From Candidatus Poribacteria bacterium (lineage in GTDB: Bacteria > Abyssobacteria > SURF-5), in assembly GCA_016215705.1 (NCBI GenBank), contig JACRIR010000010.1, positions 1-18,048 of the forward strand: a stretch of 18,048 nucleotides of DNA. The letters run 5' to 3'. Within the stretch, counting starts at the first letter, position 1. Each line of letters starts with the position of its first letter. Position numbers and translations under genes: made by a program. The notes under the pieces were generated by a model. That model did no database searches. It was not told where the DNA came from and worked only from the letters and a program-made list of their open reading frames with translations. Shown here piece after piece: positions 1-6,657 of the stretch.

Positions 1-123
1 CGCCTCGACTACAACCAGTACCGGCCACACAGTTCCCTCGGCGACCTGACCCCCGAGGAGTTCGCCAACCAAGACCGGGTCAGACAACCTGAACCGCGGA
101 ATCCGAACCTACAGGTGGCATGA
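1..123 (+). CDS. IS3-family transposase OrfB, C-terminal 40 residues (partial at window edge)
   Basis: Frame 1 is open from the window edge to a TGA at 121-123. It reads RLDYNQYRPHSSLGDLTPEEF and continues to ...NPNLQVA. The YN-x-RPHSSLG-x-LTPxEF signature is the end of the DDE (rve) integrase domain in IS3-family transposases, around and just after the catalytic glutamate region. This is the strand-transfer protein of the insertion sequence; in IS3 elements it is normally made by -1 frameshifting from OrfA. Upstream parts are outside the window. The stop codon overlaps an ATG at 120 (ATGA), which opens the next reading frame. Confidence 0.88.
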   Translation, partial: RLDYNQYRPHSSLGDLTPEEFANQDRVRQPEPRNPNLQVA

Positions 124-140
124 GGAATGGGGGAAGGTCA
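1..140 (+). mobile_element. Right end of an IS3-family insertion sequence (partial, left flank)
   Basis: The first 140 bases recur exactly, in reverse complement, at 17908-18047. They contain the end of an IS3-type transposase reading frame and finish in ...GGTCA at base 140. The outward-facing terminal repeat therefore begins TGACCTTCCCCC, and a TG...CA terminus is usual for IS3 elements. Identity between the two copies stops at base 141, which defines the element boundary. Only the 3' end of the element lies in the window. The target duplication cannot be tested because the other ends are outside. Confidence 0.85.
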
Positions 141-944
141 CTGGAACAGATTGAGAAACGTAAGAATCGCGGGCGTGCTCTCGTACTGTTGCAACAGTGC
201 CTTGAACGAGGAGAGATTTCCCCTGACGAGGTCGCTCAAATTCTTGAAGGACATAACGGGCAGCCACAAGAGATATTTCGCCTTATTGAGGGAATGAAGT
301 TCGCTGACTCGACCGAAGTTCAGGCCGTCGCGAGAGCTGATATCGATGAGCTACGCGGTCGCCCCATAAGGATTGGTGAGAACGGTCATATTGATGGGGT
401 ATTTCTTGAAAACGAATCACATGAGGAAATTCTCATCAGAACCTGCAAGGAGTACGATGCTGCGATCAGCGCAGGTTTCTATGCCCGCACGAATATCGAT
501 ATCAAGTTATCCGTTTACTTCGAACACCAGTGCGGACTTCTAAAGGCACTTGAGATAGCCACAACACCTGGAACCAGTTTCATTGCAGACCCACGAGTGG
601 GTGTGGCCGATCTTCATTTAATCCCATTTTCTATGTTTCCCCAGTTTGGCGTAGAACGTGAGCATGAGAATTCCGCGGCCACGTACCAGGAGAAAATTGA
701 CGATGGATCTTTAGTCGTCAAGCGATTGAGGCAGAATACATTATGCATCGAAGAGCCAGAGGGCATGGGACAACAGCTTATTGAAGTCGCACGCGCGGAT
801 TTTAGCGGCGACGGAATTGAGGACATCCTGCTCTTTGAGTATTGCTATGCAACTCACGGCACGCTTGGCTTTGGCGGGATAAAAATCCTTACCCGGAAAG
901 GACCTGAAAACAGGTTTGAGCTTATAACTCCATGCAACCTCTAA
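120..944 (+). CDS. Uncharacterised protein with a DxSGDGxxD motif, 5' end at the IS junction
   Basis: I do not recognise this protein. The frame opens at an ATG inside the IS end, so the first seven residues (MRNGGRS) are IS-derived; the native gene probably began near or upstream of residue 8. The native part starts EQIEKRKNRGRALVLLQQCL, predicted helical. Near the C-terminus, DFSGDGIEDILLFEY (about residues 229-243) resembles a calcium-binding DxSGDGxxD loop of the FG-GAP/VCBS or EF-hand type, followed by a glycine-rich stretch (THGTLGFGGIKIL). There is no signal peptide or membrane segment, so a cytoplasmic location is likely. Codon use and lower GC resemble the right-flank genes more than the GC-rich middle. 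Whether the IS truncated the gene or merely landed upstream of it cannot be decided here. Internal alternative starts exist (Met59). Confidence 0.6.
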   Translation: MRNGGRSLEQIEKRKNRGRALVLLQQCLERGEISPDEVAQILEGHNGQPQEIFRLIEGMKFADSTEVQAVARADIDELRGRPIRIGENGHIDGVFLENESHEEILIRTCKEYDAAISAGFYARTNIDIKLSVYFEHQCGLLKALEIATTPGTSFIADPRVGVADLHLIPFSMFPQFGVEREHENSAATYQEKIDDGSLVVKRLRQNTLCIEEPEGMGQQLIEVARADFSGDGIEDILLFEYCYATHGTLGFGGIKILTRKGPENRFELITPCNL

Positions 945-1251
945 TCTGTCATCAACTGGGAGCGATCAATAAGCCGCGCTTGTTGTGCGCCCGTTATGCC
1001 AAACATCGAACATCAGCTTTTAGCCGAAAACGACTGGTCTGAATCCGACCCGAAGCAGACCGTTGGGCGTTTGCAGAACCTAAAACCATAGCGCGTACCC
1101 TCACGCACTATAGCGGTCGAGAATCCTCCTGTTGACGTGCACATCGGCAATAAACGAACATACCCCCATGACCCCGCTGCCTTCTTCCTTCCGAATACCC
1201 ACCGGCGCTGTTCTTTAGCGTCGGCATCGTTCTATTGCGGTGCTGTTTCGC
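945..1251. other. Gene-free spacer between the orphan gene and the tRNA-like gene
   Basis: No convincing gene. A 31-codon ATG frame at 998-1093 has no ribosome-binding site and no recognisable content. A GTTGGGC heptamer at about 1062-1068 resembles half of an integron attC core but lacks a proper partner. I see no terminator or strong promoter. Confidence 0.5.
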
Positions 1252-1355
1252 GGCGCCGTAGCTCAATCGGCAGAGCAGCGGCCTTATAAGCCGTCCCGCA
1301 AGGGTTCCGACAGATAATCGGCTGGTTCTGGGTTCGAATCCCAGCGGTGCCACCA
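1252..1355 (+). tRNA. Atypical tRNA gene, UAU (Ile) anticodon, with a 28-base extra arm
   Basis: Cloverleaf parts are clear. The acceptor stem is 1252-1258 with 1345-1351 (seven pairs, one G-U). The D stem is GCTC/GAGC (1261-1264, 1273-1276) and A26 is at 1277. The anticodon stem is 1278-1282 with 1290-1294 around loop CTTATAA, giving anticodon TAT at 1285-1287. The T arm is CTGGG-TTCGAAT-CCCAG (1328-1344). CCA is encoded at 1353-1355. Between anticodon arm and T arm lie 33 bases rather than the class I five. They hold a CCC-GCAA-GGG hairpin and a second stem-loop, CCGA-CAGATAA-TCGG (1307-1321), followed by a normal-looking variable loop TGGTT. Removing 28 bases leaves exactly 76 nt. It could be a functional long-variable-arm tRNA, an insertion-damaged copy, or an element-borne oddity. 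A tRNA here also offers an integration site. Confidence 0.7.
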
Positions 1356-1372
1356 TTTAAAACAACTTGTTA

Positions 1373-1393
1373 TTGCCTTTGCACTGAAGGCAA
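1373..1393. terminator. Hairpin between the convergent tRNA and nuclease genes, possible terminator
   Basis: TTGCCTT (1373-1379) and AAGGCAA (1387-1393) form a perfect 7-bp stem with a 7-base loop, between the tRNA-like gene and the stop of the leftward nuclease gene. In the leftward direction it is followed, 8 bases on, by TTGTTTT, a weak U-tract. It may end transcription from both sides, but neither side has a classical run of T. Confidence 0.4.
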
Positions 1394-1419
1394 CCTTAAG
1401 CCGATTAAGTCGGGCTGAC

Positions 1420-3720
1420 TCAGTGTTGTGTTGGCTTAGTGAAACACGCAAGTGATCTGTATGGATATTTCAGGTCATCAACATTGAGCGCTACCACTAC
1501 GCACTGATTTACGTCGGTATGTTCGGCGAAGGCATGTGTGGCGAGATTTTCCATCAGTCGATGCCGTTCCGGTATTTGCGTGTCCATTAACGCCAATGCT
1601 GCAATCGCTTCGCTGCGACCTTTAGCCGGAATGTATATCAAACCATTGCGCGAAGCCGCACGTTCACGGTTTTTCTTAACGTCAGCGATGACGCTCTTTG
1701 TTCGCTGCTCAAATTCGGTCTGCTCTTTGAGCCCTGCACATAGCAACACCACCACAGCCTCGATCCAGCGAGGTGGCTTTTGCGTTTCTAAACGATGAAG
1801 CATCTGCTGCCACCACGGCGTCGACCGGTAGCGCGGTCGTTCTTTCGAGATTCCCTCGCGACGAGCCTCATAGTAATCGTCTATCGGCGTCGACTCCCCG
1901 ACAAGTACTAGATGTGCTTTTCGAAACTCGAGATCGCCAAGGTTAAGTCCTGTTTTGAGATATACGCCGAGCAGGTCTATCTCATCGCCCATGTAATCCG
2001 CTCTGCCCTCCCACTCACTACGTCTAACCCAGTAGTGGATCCGTTCGGGCTGAGAAACGAGTATGTCGAAGACAGTTTCAAGGTCGGCGAGCGTCACAGC
2101 GGGCGCCACGTGCAGGTCGGTCGGCACATAGCCGGCCTCCTTCAGGCCATTGACGTTGGTCTGGAGAAAGCCAATGTCGTCAAGGGTCACTGAGAGGCGC
2201 AGAACTCGATGGATCGTCGAAAGGTCAGCAGGAAAGGTTCTGATGAACTCCTCGGTTCCAGCATCGCCACGTTTAGCTGCGATGATGGCTTCTTCAAGAC
2301 GCTGGGATTGGCGAGATGGTTCTATCAGCAGTCTATCGATATCCTCACCCAGACTGCCCGAAGCACCACGGCGAGCCTCGGGTGAGACGCGTCCGGATTT
2401 AGCTTCGACGAGAATCAGGAAGGAGTCGACTTGCACGATGAGATCGCTCTCAAACTGCTGGGTTCTATCGGGGGTCTGCCACTTAAAGTTTGATGTCAGC
2501 GTTGCGCCGGGGAATGCAGCCTCGAATAGTTTTGCGGTTGCGTGTTCCAGATAGTCCGAGCGCCGGTCATCGTACGCGCTACGTAATGTTTCGGTTTCCT
2601 GGGCCAGCGCGAGGAACGATTCGAACAAAAATGCGAAGAACAACTGTGGCATTGCACAAAAGTACGAACCATCATCAAGTTTGATTATCGGTTTAGTCCA
2701 TACCGGATTACTCATGAACAGGTGCTCGACATTGGCGCCGCGCAGGTCGCCAAAACGGTGGCCGAGCTTTTCGAGTACCTTACCGACAATATCCGGTGGT
2801 CGTCCGACGTCTGTTGCGACCTGAGAGAGAGCGAATGTGCATATCTCGGGCAGCCGGAGATCGGAATGTGACAGAAGCATCAACTTTGCCGTCTTGAGAT
2901 CTGCGCGCCGCCTACGCATTTCCATCTGAAATGCATCTGTGGTGTCCACTAGATCGGGAAATGCGCTGTGGTACGCAGCGAGCGCTTCGGGCAGTGTCTC
3001 TGCTGTCATCATCCCGCGAAGGCAATTCCAGTGCACATTGATGCGATTTTGCCATTCATGAAAGAGATGGTCGAAGATTACGATTACATCGGTAGCTCGG
3101 AATCCGTGATGGGCTTCGAAGCGCGCATCGAGCGGCGCCATAACCTCCAGCGCGATGCGTTTGACCTGATCGTAGTAGCCCCAATTACGAACCACCTGCG
3201 TGTTTAGGCGCATGTGTTCCAGGATTGCCAGACGCTTGCGATCAGCTTCGCCGGCGGTAGCCTCAAGTTGGACGAGGCGTTTCCAGTGGAATTGTTCCGA
3301 CCAATCTACAAGCGTGTCGCACACTGATTGCACGACTTCCGGTAATGCGGGCATATGTGAATGTTCATCGGCCAATAATCGAAGGCACAGTGCCTGCACC
3401 AGCTCAACATGGGCTGGGAGAATTTCCTGTTTGTTACGGCGAGCAATCGATCCATCTTCGCCAATCCCGATGGTTAGTCCGTAGGCGGCCATTGACGCCA
3501 TAAGGCAAAGCGGATCGATATTGACGACAAGTTCTTGAGCTTTTGATGTCGTGGCAACGAACTTTTCTGCCTGTTTTCGTCCAAGCTCAGATAGTCCCTG
3601 GGTGAGGACGTCAGCCGGAATTCCTGCGAGCGGATGTTGAAACTCTGACAACTGAAGTTCTGACGCGCGCTTATTTCTGGCCTCTCGGCGCAGTCTTTTT
3701 TCACGACTCTTCCTGCCCAT
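1420..3720 (-). CDS. Large protein with a PD-(D/E)XK nuclease-like core (766 aa)
   Basis: The N-terminus is strongly basic (MGRKSREKRLRREARNK), suggesting nucleic-acid contact. A long helical region of about 350 residues follows. Residues about 390-475 look like a restriction-endonuclease-fold core: helix with E400 (LEHATAKLFEAAFPG), strand with D426 (FESDLIVQVD), then the E439-x-K441 signature in FLILVEAKSG, and a downstream QSQR helix. This E...D...ExK order is typical of the PD-(D/E)XK/NERD-like superfamily, so metal-dependent DNA or RNA cleavage is the likely activity. The remaining 290 residues are unassigned. No helicase or methylase gene accompanies it, so it is not a classical restriction system. 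It stands alone, pointing at the tRNA gene, with about 180 bases of leader to its right. The ATG start is chosen because the basic N-terminus follows immediately; the ribosome site (GGGGCT) is weak. Confidence 0.72.
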   Translation of the reverse strand: MGRKSREKRLRREARNKRASELQLSEFQHPLAGIPADVLTQGLSELGRKQAEKFVATTSKAQELVVNIDPLCLMASMAAYGLTIGIGEDGSIARRNKQEILPAHVELVQALCLRLLADEHSHMPALPEVVQSVCDTLVDWSEQFHWKRLVQLEATAGEADRKRLAILEHMRLNTQVVRNWGYYDQVKRIALEVMAPLDARFEAHHGFRATDVIVIFDHLFHEWQNRINVHWNCLRGMMTAETLPEALAAYHSAFPDLVDTTDAFQMEMRRRRADLKTAKLMLLSHSDLRLPEICTFALSQVATDVGRPPDIVGKVLEKLGHRFGDLRGANVEHLFMSNPVWTKPIIKLDDGSYFCAMPQLFFAFLFESFLALAQETETLRSAYDDRRSDYLEHATAKLFEAAFPGATLTSNFKWQTPDRTQQFESDLIVQVDSFLILVEAKSGRVSPEARRGASGSLGEDIDRLLIEPSRQSQRLEEAIIAAKRGDAGTEEFIRTFPADLSTIHRVLRLSVTLDDIGFLQTNVNGLKEAGYVPTDLHVAPAVTLADLETVFDILVSQPERIHYWVRRSEWEGRADYMGDEIDLLGVYLKTGLNLGDLEFRKAHLVLVGESTPIDDYYEARREGISKERPRYRSTPWWQQMLHRLETQKPPRWIEAVVVLLCAGLKEQTEFEQRTKSVIADVKKNRERAASRNGLIYIPAKGRSEAIAALALMDTQIPERHRLMENLATHAFAEHTDVNQCVVVALNVDDLKYPYRSLACFTKPTQH

Positions 3721-3900
3721 TCAGAGCCCCGCAGCATAGGCGACCTCACCAACGATAACAGTTCATGTCTCTTACATGGCTATGGGAGTCATGGCTGCTC
3801 AGCAGTTAGAAAGTCGGATGCGGCCGGAGGCGGAAAACAATCCCATCCGCGAACGGAAATCGTTGCTTCCACCCGCAACGGTAGCCAAACGCTGGTTAAC

Positions 3901-4245
3901 TCAACGCACGCCACTATTCCTGCCACAGGCTAGGCAACGCCGGCAAGGACCGTACCGCCCGCTCCTGTGTTCCACCATGCCCCCACATCGCGGACAAACC
4001 TCGCCATTGCCGCGGTACCACTGCCATAAACTCCAACCCTGAACAGCGGCAAAGATGGCAGATGCAACCAAAAGAATTCCGATCACATAAGGCATCCAAT
4101 CTCTCACCGTGAACGAAACTTGGGATAGAACCGATGAGGCTTGAAGTTGGTCGGCAAACCAAGGAAGGAATAGGGTCGCGACGGCCGCTCCTATGAGCAA
4201 CAGTAGTGGTGTGGCAAACAATCTAATTAGCATGCGATTGGGCAC
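3901..4245 (-). CDS. Two-helix membrane protein with a C-terminal zinc ribbon
   Basis: The 114-aa protein has two hydrophobic segments, about residues 8-29 (LFATPLLLLIGAAVATLFLPW) and 51-70 (MPYVIGILLVASAIFAAVQG). A cysteine-rich tail follows: CPRCGG at 84-89, then GRYGPCRRCLACGR with C101, C104 and C107. C84, C87, C104 and C107 form a CxxC...CxxC zinc ribbon like those in topoisomerase-type and membrane zinc-ribbon proteins. The tail is probably cytoplasmic. Its biological role is unknown. The start is uncertain: GTG at 4245 lies very close behind GGGTGGGG, while ATG at 4233 lies about 13 bases further from it. It is transcribed in the same direction as its neighbours, but the gaps (about 180 bases to the nuclease start, about 90 to the KTSC gene) do not make an obvious operon. 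Confidence 0.72.
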   Translation of the reverse strand: MPNRMLIRLFATPLLLLIGAAVATLFLPWFADQLQASSVLSQVSFTVRDWMPYVIGILLVASAIFAAVQGWSLWQWYRGNGEVCPRCGGMVEHRSGRYGPCRRCLACGRNSGVR

Positions 4246-4333
4246 GGCCCCACCCTAGGTTTGGCAACTCGGCTGAATGGCTAAGGCGCGCGGGCGACAA
4301 CGAGTGTGTAATGGCATCCGTTTGCGTGCCGCT

Positions 4334-4537
4334 TCAGAAACACTGGTATCTATCCCGTATGTAGTCGTTGTAATAAGTGCCCTTCGAGCCGGCATGAAGC
4401 AGCCCATCAAAGACATGTTGGGGCACGTTACAGTAGTCGTATGTCTGTCCCTGCTGGAACCGAATCTTCATTCGGCGGGTTGTCGGGTCGTAGCCAATCG
4501 CGGTTATGGCCCTTGAGGATACGGGGATCATGTCCAC
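4334..4537 (-). CDS. KTSC-domain small protein
   Basis: The 67-aa product matches the KTSC domain over its whole length: PVSSRAITAIGYDPTTRRMKIRF, then a G-x-x-Y-x-Y-x-x-VP core (GQTYDYCNVPQ), then A-x-S-x-G-x-YYNDYI near the end. KTSC domains are small beta-rich modules named after a lysyl-tRNA synthetase-associated C-terminal region. They also occur as stand-alone proteins of unknown function, and a nucleic-acid-linked role is often assumed but not shown. The GTG start at 4537 is preferred over the ATG two codons later because AGGAGA sits 8 bases upstream of the GTG. It follows the RecB-like nuclease gene by 30 bases on the same strand, so the two are probably co-transcribed and may act together. 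Confidence 0.85.
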   Translation of the reverse strand: MDMIPVSSRAITAIGYDPTTRRMKIRFQQGQTYDYCNVPQHVFDGLLHAGSKGTYYNDYIRDRYQCF

Positions 4538-4567
4538 AGTTATGGTCTCCTGATGTTTTGAATCAAC

Positions 4568-6046
4568 CTACCGCACCGGCAGGCCACGAAGCCCGTCAAG
4601 CAATACGCGCGTCGCGCGGCAGTCGTCCTCGTTGTAGTCGAGGATACGCTGTTTGACGGCAGGGTCGCTGCTTTTGACCCACCTGTCGAACCACTCGATC
4701 GAAGCCGCGCCGGAGGGATGCGCGTCGCGCCACGCGAACCCCAGGTACTTGGCGAGCGTCTTGATGGAATAATCCTTGGTGGGCCACTCACTTTGCTTGC
4801 GCACGACATCAAAGTAGAGATCGACCGCGTCGCCGAATAGCGTCTCGATCTCGTCCGCGGTGCAGACCTCTGGGTGCTTCTGCTGGAGCTTGCGCCAGAT
4901 CGTGCGTTCGTACTTGGAGTAATAGTAAACCGCGGCATCGGGATTGCCCCGCAAGTACGCCCACGCCTGCGCGAATGCGGCTTTCTCGGACGCGGCCGTC
5001 GGCTCGTCGGCGAAGAAGGCGACGTAGCGCTCGGTCGCATTGTCTCCGCCGCGGCGCCCCACGAACCCGTGCAGGTAGCAGACATCGCGCATCGGGTCGA
5101 CCTCGATGTCGAAGAAGATCTCGACCTCGCGCGCAGGCAACGTCAGGGGAGCTTTGAGATAGGGTTTGGGATCGGACGAAACGACGAGTGCCGCACGCTC
5201 CTTGAGCTTCGCGAGCACGTCGGGGCCGATGCCCTCGAATACCGTTTTCTTTCCTCTCCGGCAGGCATCGATGTCGATGCGTGCGAGATCCGCGATGGTC
5301 CTCGCGTGCGATGCGAGAGCACTGCGTTTCGAGCGTCCCAGTTCCGGCAACAGGGTGAGGTCGTTCGCGGCCGTGAGGTCGTCCAGGCAGGCCGTGTACC
5401 AGTGGCACTGCTTGCACACCGCGCCATACGCGGGCGCCGTTTTGCTTGTATGGCCGGTGATCGCCTTGGCCTCGGCCAGACATCCGGCATAGACATCCCA
5501 CATCGACTCGGGTGTCCTGGGACCCAGCAGCGCGGCAAGGTCGTATGGCACTTCCTCCCCGTGTATGTCCCAGACGAATCCGCGCCGCCCGGCCGAAAGG
5601 CCGAGCCGTTCGAGAATATTGGTATAGAGCGCGAGCTGCACCCCGTAGTGTTTCTTGAGCTTGCCGTCCTCGTCGCCCCCTTCCTCGCCCGAACCCGACT
5701 TGATGTCGCCCGGGACGTAACCCTGGCCCTCCCGCCGAAGGAGGTCGGGGTCACCGAGTAGTCCGTCCGCGCTGATACGCCCGCCGTAAATAAGCGGTTC
5801 CCCGTGCGCCATGGCCTCCCGGGTTAGCTTCTCCTTCTCGTCACCGCGATAGATCGAAAGGTCCAGGAACGGAATGTCGAGCCCTGAGATTACTTCTTTC
5901 TCGTACAGGTTGCCCCGTTCCCACAGGAGCTGAATGAAAGGGTTAACCGGATCCCGTCGCGCCGGGTCGGTGAAGAGGTCCATGGAAACCCGATGCGGGC
6001 AGTGCACCAGGTCATAGAGGATGCTTGCAGTGACGAGAATGGGCAT
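4568..6046 (-). CDS. TM0106-family RecB-like nuclease with a C-terminal RNase H-like domain
   Basis: The 492-aa protein fits the TM0106 family in length and order. The N-terminal half is a Cas4/RecB-type nuclease: GDPDLL with D101, VPGDIKSG with D114 and K116, then a helix QLALYTNIL. Cysteines C16 (HCPHR) and C211, C214, C220 (CKQCHWYTAC) are placed as in the 4Fe-4S cluster of Cas4 and AddB. A helix-hairpin-helix-like stretch follows (about 262-282, GIGPDVLAKL). The C-terminal half is a YprB/DnaQ-like RNase H-fold exonuclease: FFDIE with D313 and E315, AVDLYFD with D408, and YNEDDCRAT with D474/D475. It probably processes DNA ends in repair or defence; the substrate is not known for the family. 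AAGGAAA precedes the ATG. The KTSC gene follows. GC appears higher than in flanking genes. Confidence 0.9.
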   Translation of the reverse strand: MPILVTASILYDLVHCPHRVSMDLFTDPARRDPVNPFIQLLWERGNLYEKEVISGLDIPFLDLSIYRGDEKEKLTREAMAHGEPLIYGGRISADGLLGDPDLLRREGQGYVPGDIKSGSGEEGGDEDGKLKKHYGVQLALYTNILERLGLSAGRRGFVWDIHGEEVPYDLAALLGPRTPESMWDVYAGCLAEAKAITGHTSKTAPAYGAVCKQCHWYTACLDDLTAANDLTLLPELGRSKRSALASHARTIADLARIDIDACRRGKKTVFEGIGPDVLAKLKERAALVVSSDPKPYLKAPLTLPAREVEIFFDIEVDPMRDVCYLHGFVGRRGGDNATERYVAFFADEPTAASEKAAFAQAWAYLRGNPDAAVYYYSKYERTIWRKLQQKHPEVCTADEIETLFGDAVDLYFDVVRKQSEWPTKDYSIKTLAKYLGFAWRDAHPSGAASIEWFDRWVKSSDPAVKQRILDYNEDDCRATRVLLDGLRGLPVR

Positions 6047-6101
6047 GTCGTTTCCTTGGCTTGAGCCGTTTCAGCGCTGCATGTTTGCCGTGTTTAATGT
6101 T

Positions 6102-6121
6102 TGGTAGGATTCGTCCTATCA
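6102..6121. promoter_or_regulatory. Inverted repeat in the divergent promoter region (probable operator)
   Basis: TAGGA-TTCG-TCCTA (6105-6118) is a perfect 5-bp dyad. It extends to 8 paired positions each side (6102-6121) with one G-T. It lies between the start of the leftward TM0106 nuclease gene (6046) and the rightward WYL-like gene (6147), where one regulator could control both. It could equally be an RNA hairpin in one of the leaders. Confidence 0.4.
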
Positions 6122-6146
6122 AAAATAACAACAAGGGAGCCAATAC

Positions 6147-6443
6147 GTGAATCCGGTCATCTGCGAGGCGATCCGCGAGCGCCGGCTGCTACGCCTCAAT
6201 TATCACTGGGGCCACCGGATAGTGGAACCCCATGCCTACGGCCTCAATGACAACGGCCATGAGTTGCTGCGGGTTTTCCAGGTCTCCGGCGCGAGCGAGT
6301 CCGGCGAGCATCATGGCTGGAAGCTGCTGCGTGTCGACGAAATACACGGGTTGGAGATTCTCAAGGAGCAATTTGAGGGCTCGAGGCCGGGCTACAAGCA
6401 CGGCGACAAAGCCATGGATCAGCGCATTTATTGTCAGCTTTGA
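6147..6443 (+). CDS. Small WYL-like domain protein
   Basis: The 98-aa protein begins with a WYL-type strand-helix signature, ICEAIRERRLLRLNYHWGHRIVEPHAYGLNDNGHELLRVFQVSG. It continues GWKLLRVDEIHGLEIL and ends with GYKHGDKAMDQRIYCQL. WYL domains are Sm-like ligand or nucleic-acid-sensing modules, usually C-terminal to a helix-turn-helix in regulators of defence and phage systems. Here there is no DNA-binding domain, so this belongs to the short stand-alone class and may bind a ligand or act as an adaptor. The start is GTG at 6147, with AGGGAG 8 bases upstream. It is divergent from the TM0106 nuclease gene and shares a palindromic intergenic region with it. Confidence 0.8.
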   Translation: MNPVICEAIRERRLLRLNYHWGHRIVEPHAYGLNDNGHELLRVFQVSGASESGEHHGWKLLRVDEIHGLEILKEQFEGSRPGYKHGDKAMDQRIYCQL

Positions 6444-6531
6444 GCGGAAGATAAGACGGTCGCGATATCTGATAGGGGAAATCATCGCTTACCGGCCGGC
6501 CATCGGCATCGGCAGCATCCTAATCGGGAAA

Positions 6532-6572
6532 TTCCAATATCGCCCTGTATCTTCCAATATCCACCGCTGTAT
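6532..6572. repeat. Two direct repeats upstream of the Panacea gene
   Basis: TTCCAATATC occurs at 6532-6541 and 6552-6561, a period of 20 bases. Each copy is followed by CTGTAT (6545-6550 and 6567-6572). Two-turn spacing on one DNA face suits a regulator binding site, about 90 bases before the putative toxin-antitoxin operon. No function is proven. Confidence 0.35.
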
Positions 6573-6622
6573 ATTTGATGCGGTCAAACCGGTAGCCAGG
6601 CAAATTCGGCCAAGAGTTTAGC

Positions 6623-6637
6623 GTATACTTAGCATAC
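6623..6637 (+). promoter_or_regulatory. Putative -10 box within a small inverted repeat before the Panacea gene
   Basis: TATACT at 6624-6629 is a good -10 hexamer. It sits inside GTAT-N7-ATAC (6623-6637), an arrangement expected if the antitoxin represses its own promoter. No convincing -35 hexamer is present at the usual distance. The start codon is at 6658. Confidence 0.35.
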
Positions 6638-6657
6638 GGCCATGTCGCCCAGCCCTT

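Noticed and set aside
971-1068. Possible integron attC site (GTTGGGC heptamer near 1062)
   Set aside because: The partner core should be GCCCAAC; only CGCCC matches upstream, and no inner L boxes are seen.
998-1093. 31-codon rightward frame
   Set aside because: No ribosome site, no recognisable content, and no coupling to a neighbour.
1108-1356. Leftward 82-codon frame with GFEPRTSRL-like text
   Set aside because: It is the antisense translation of the tRNA-like gene; GFEPRTSRL strings are familiar artefacts of tRNA complements.
3776-4042. 88-codon rightward frame
   Set aside because: Overlaps the well-supported zinc-ribbon gene on the other strand and has no ribosome site or family pattern.
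4874-5761. 295-codon rightward frame opposite the TM0106 nuclease
   Set aside because: A shadow of a GC-rich gene; the opposite strand encodes conserved nuclease motifs throughout.
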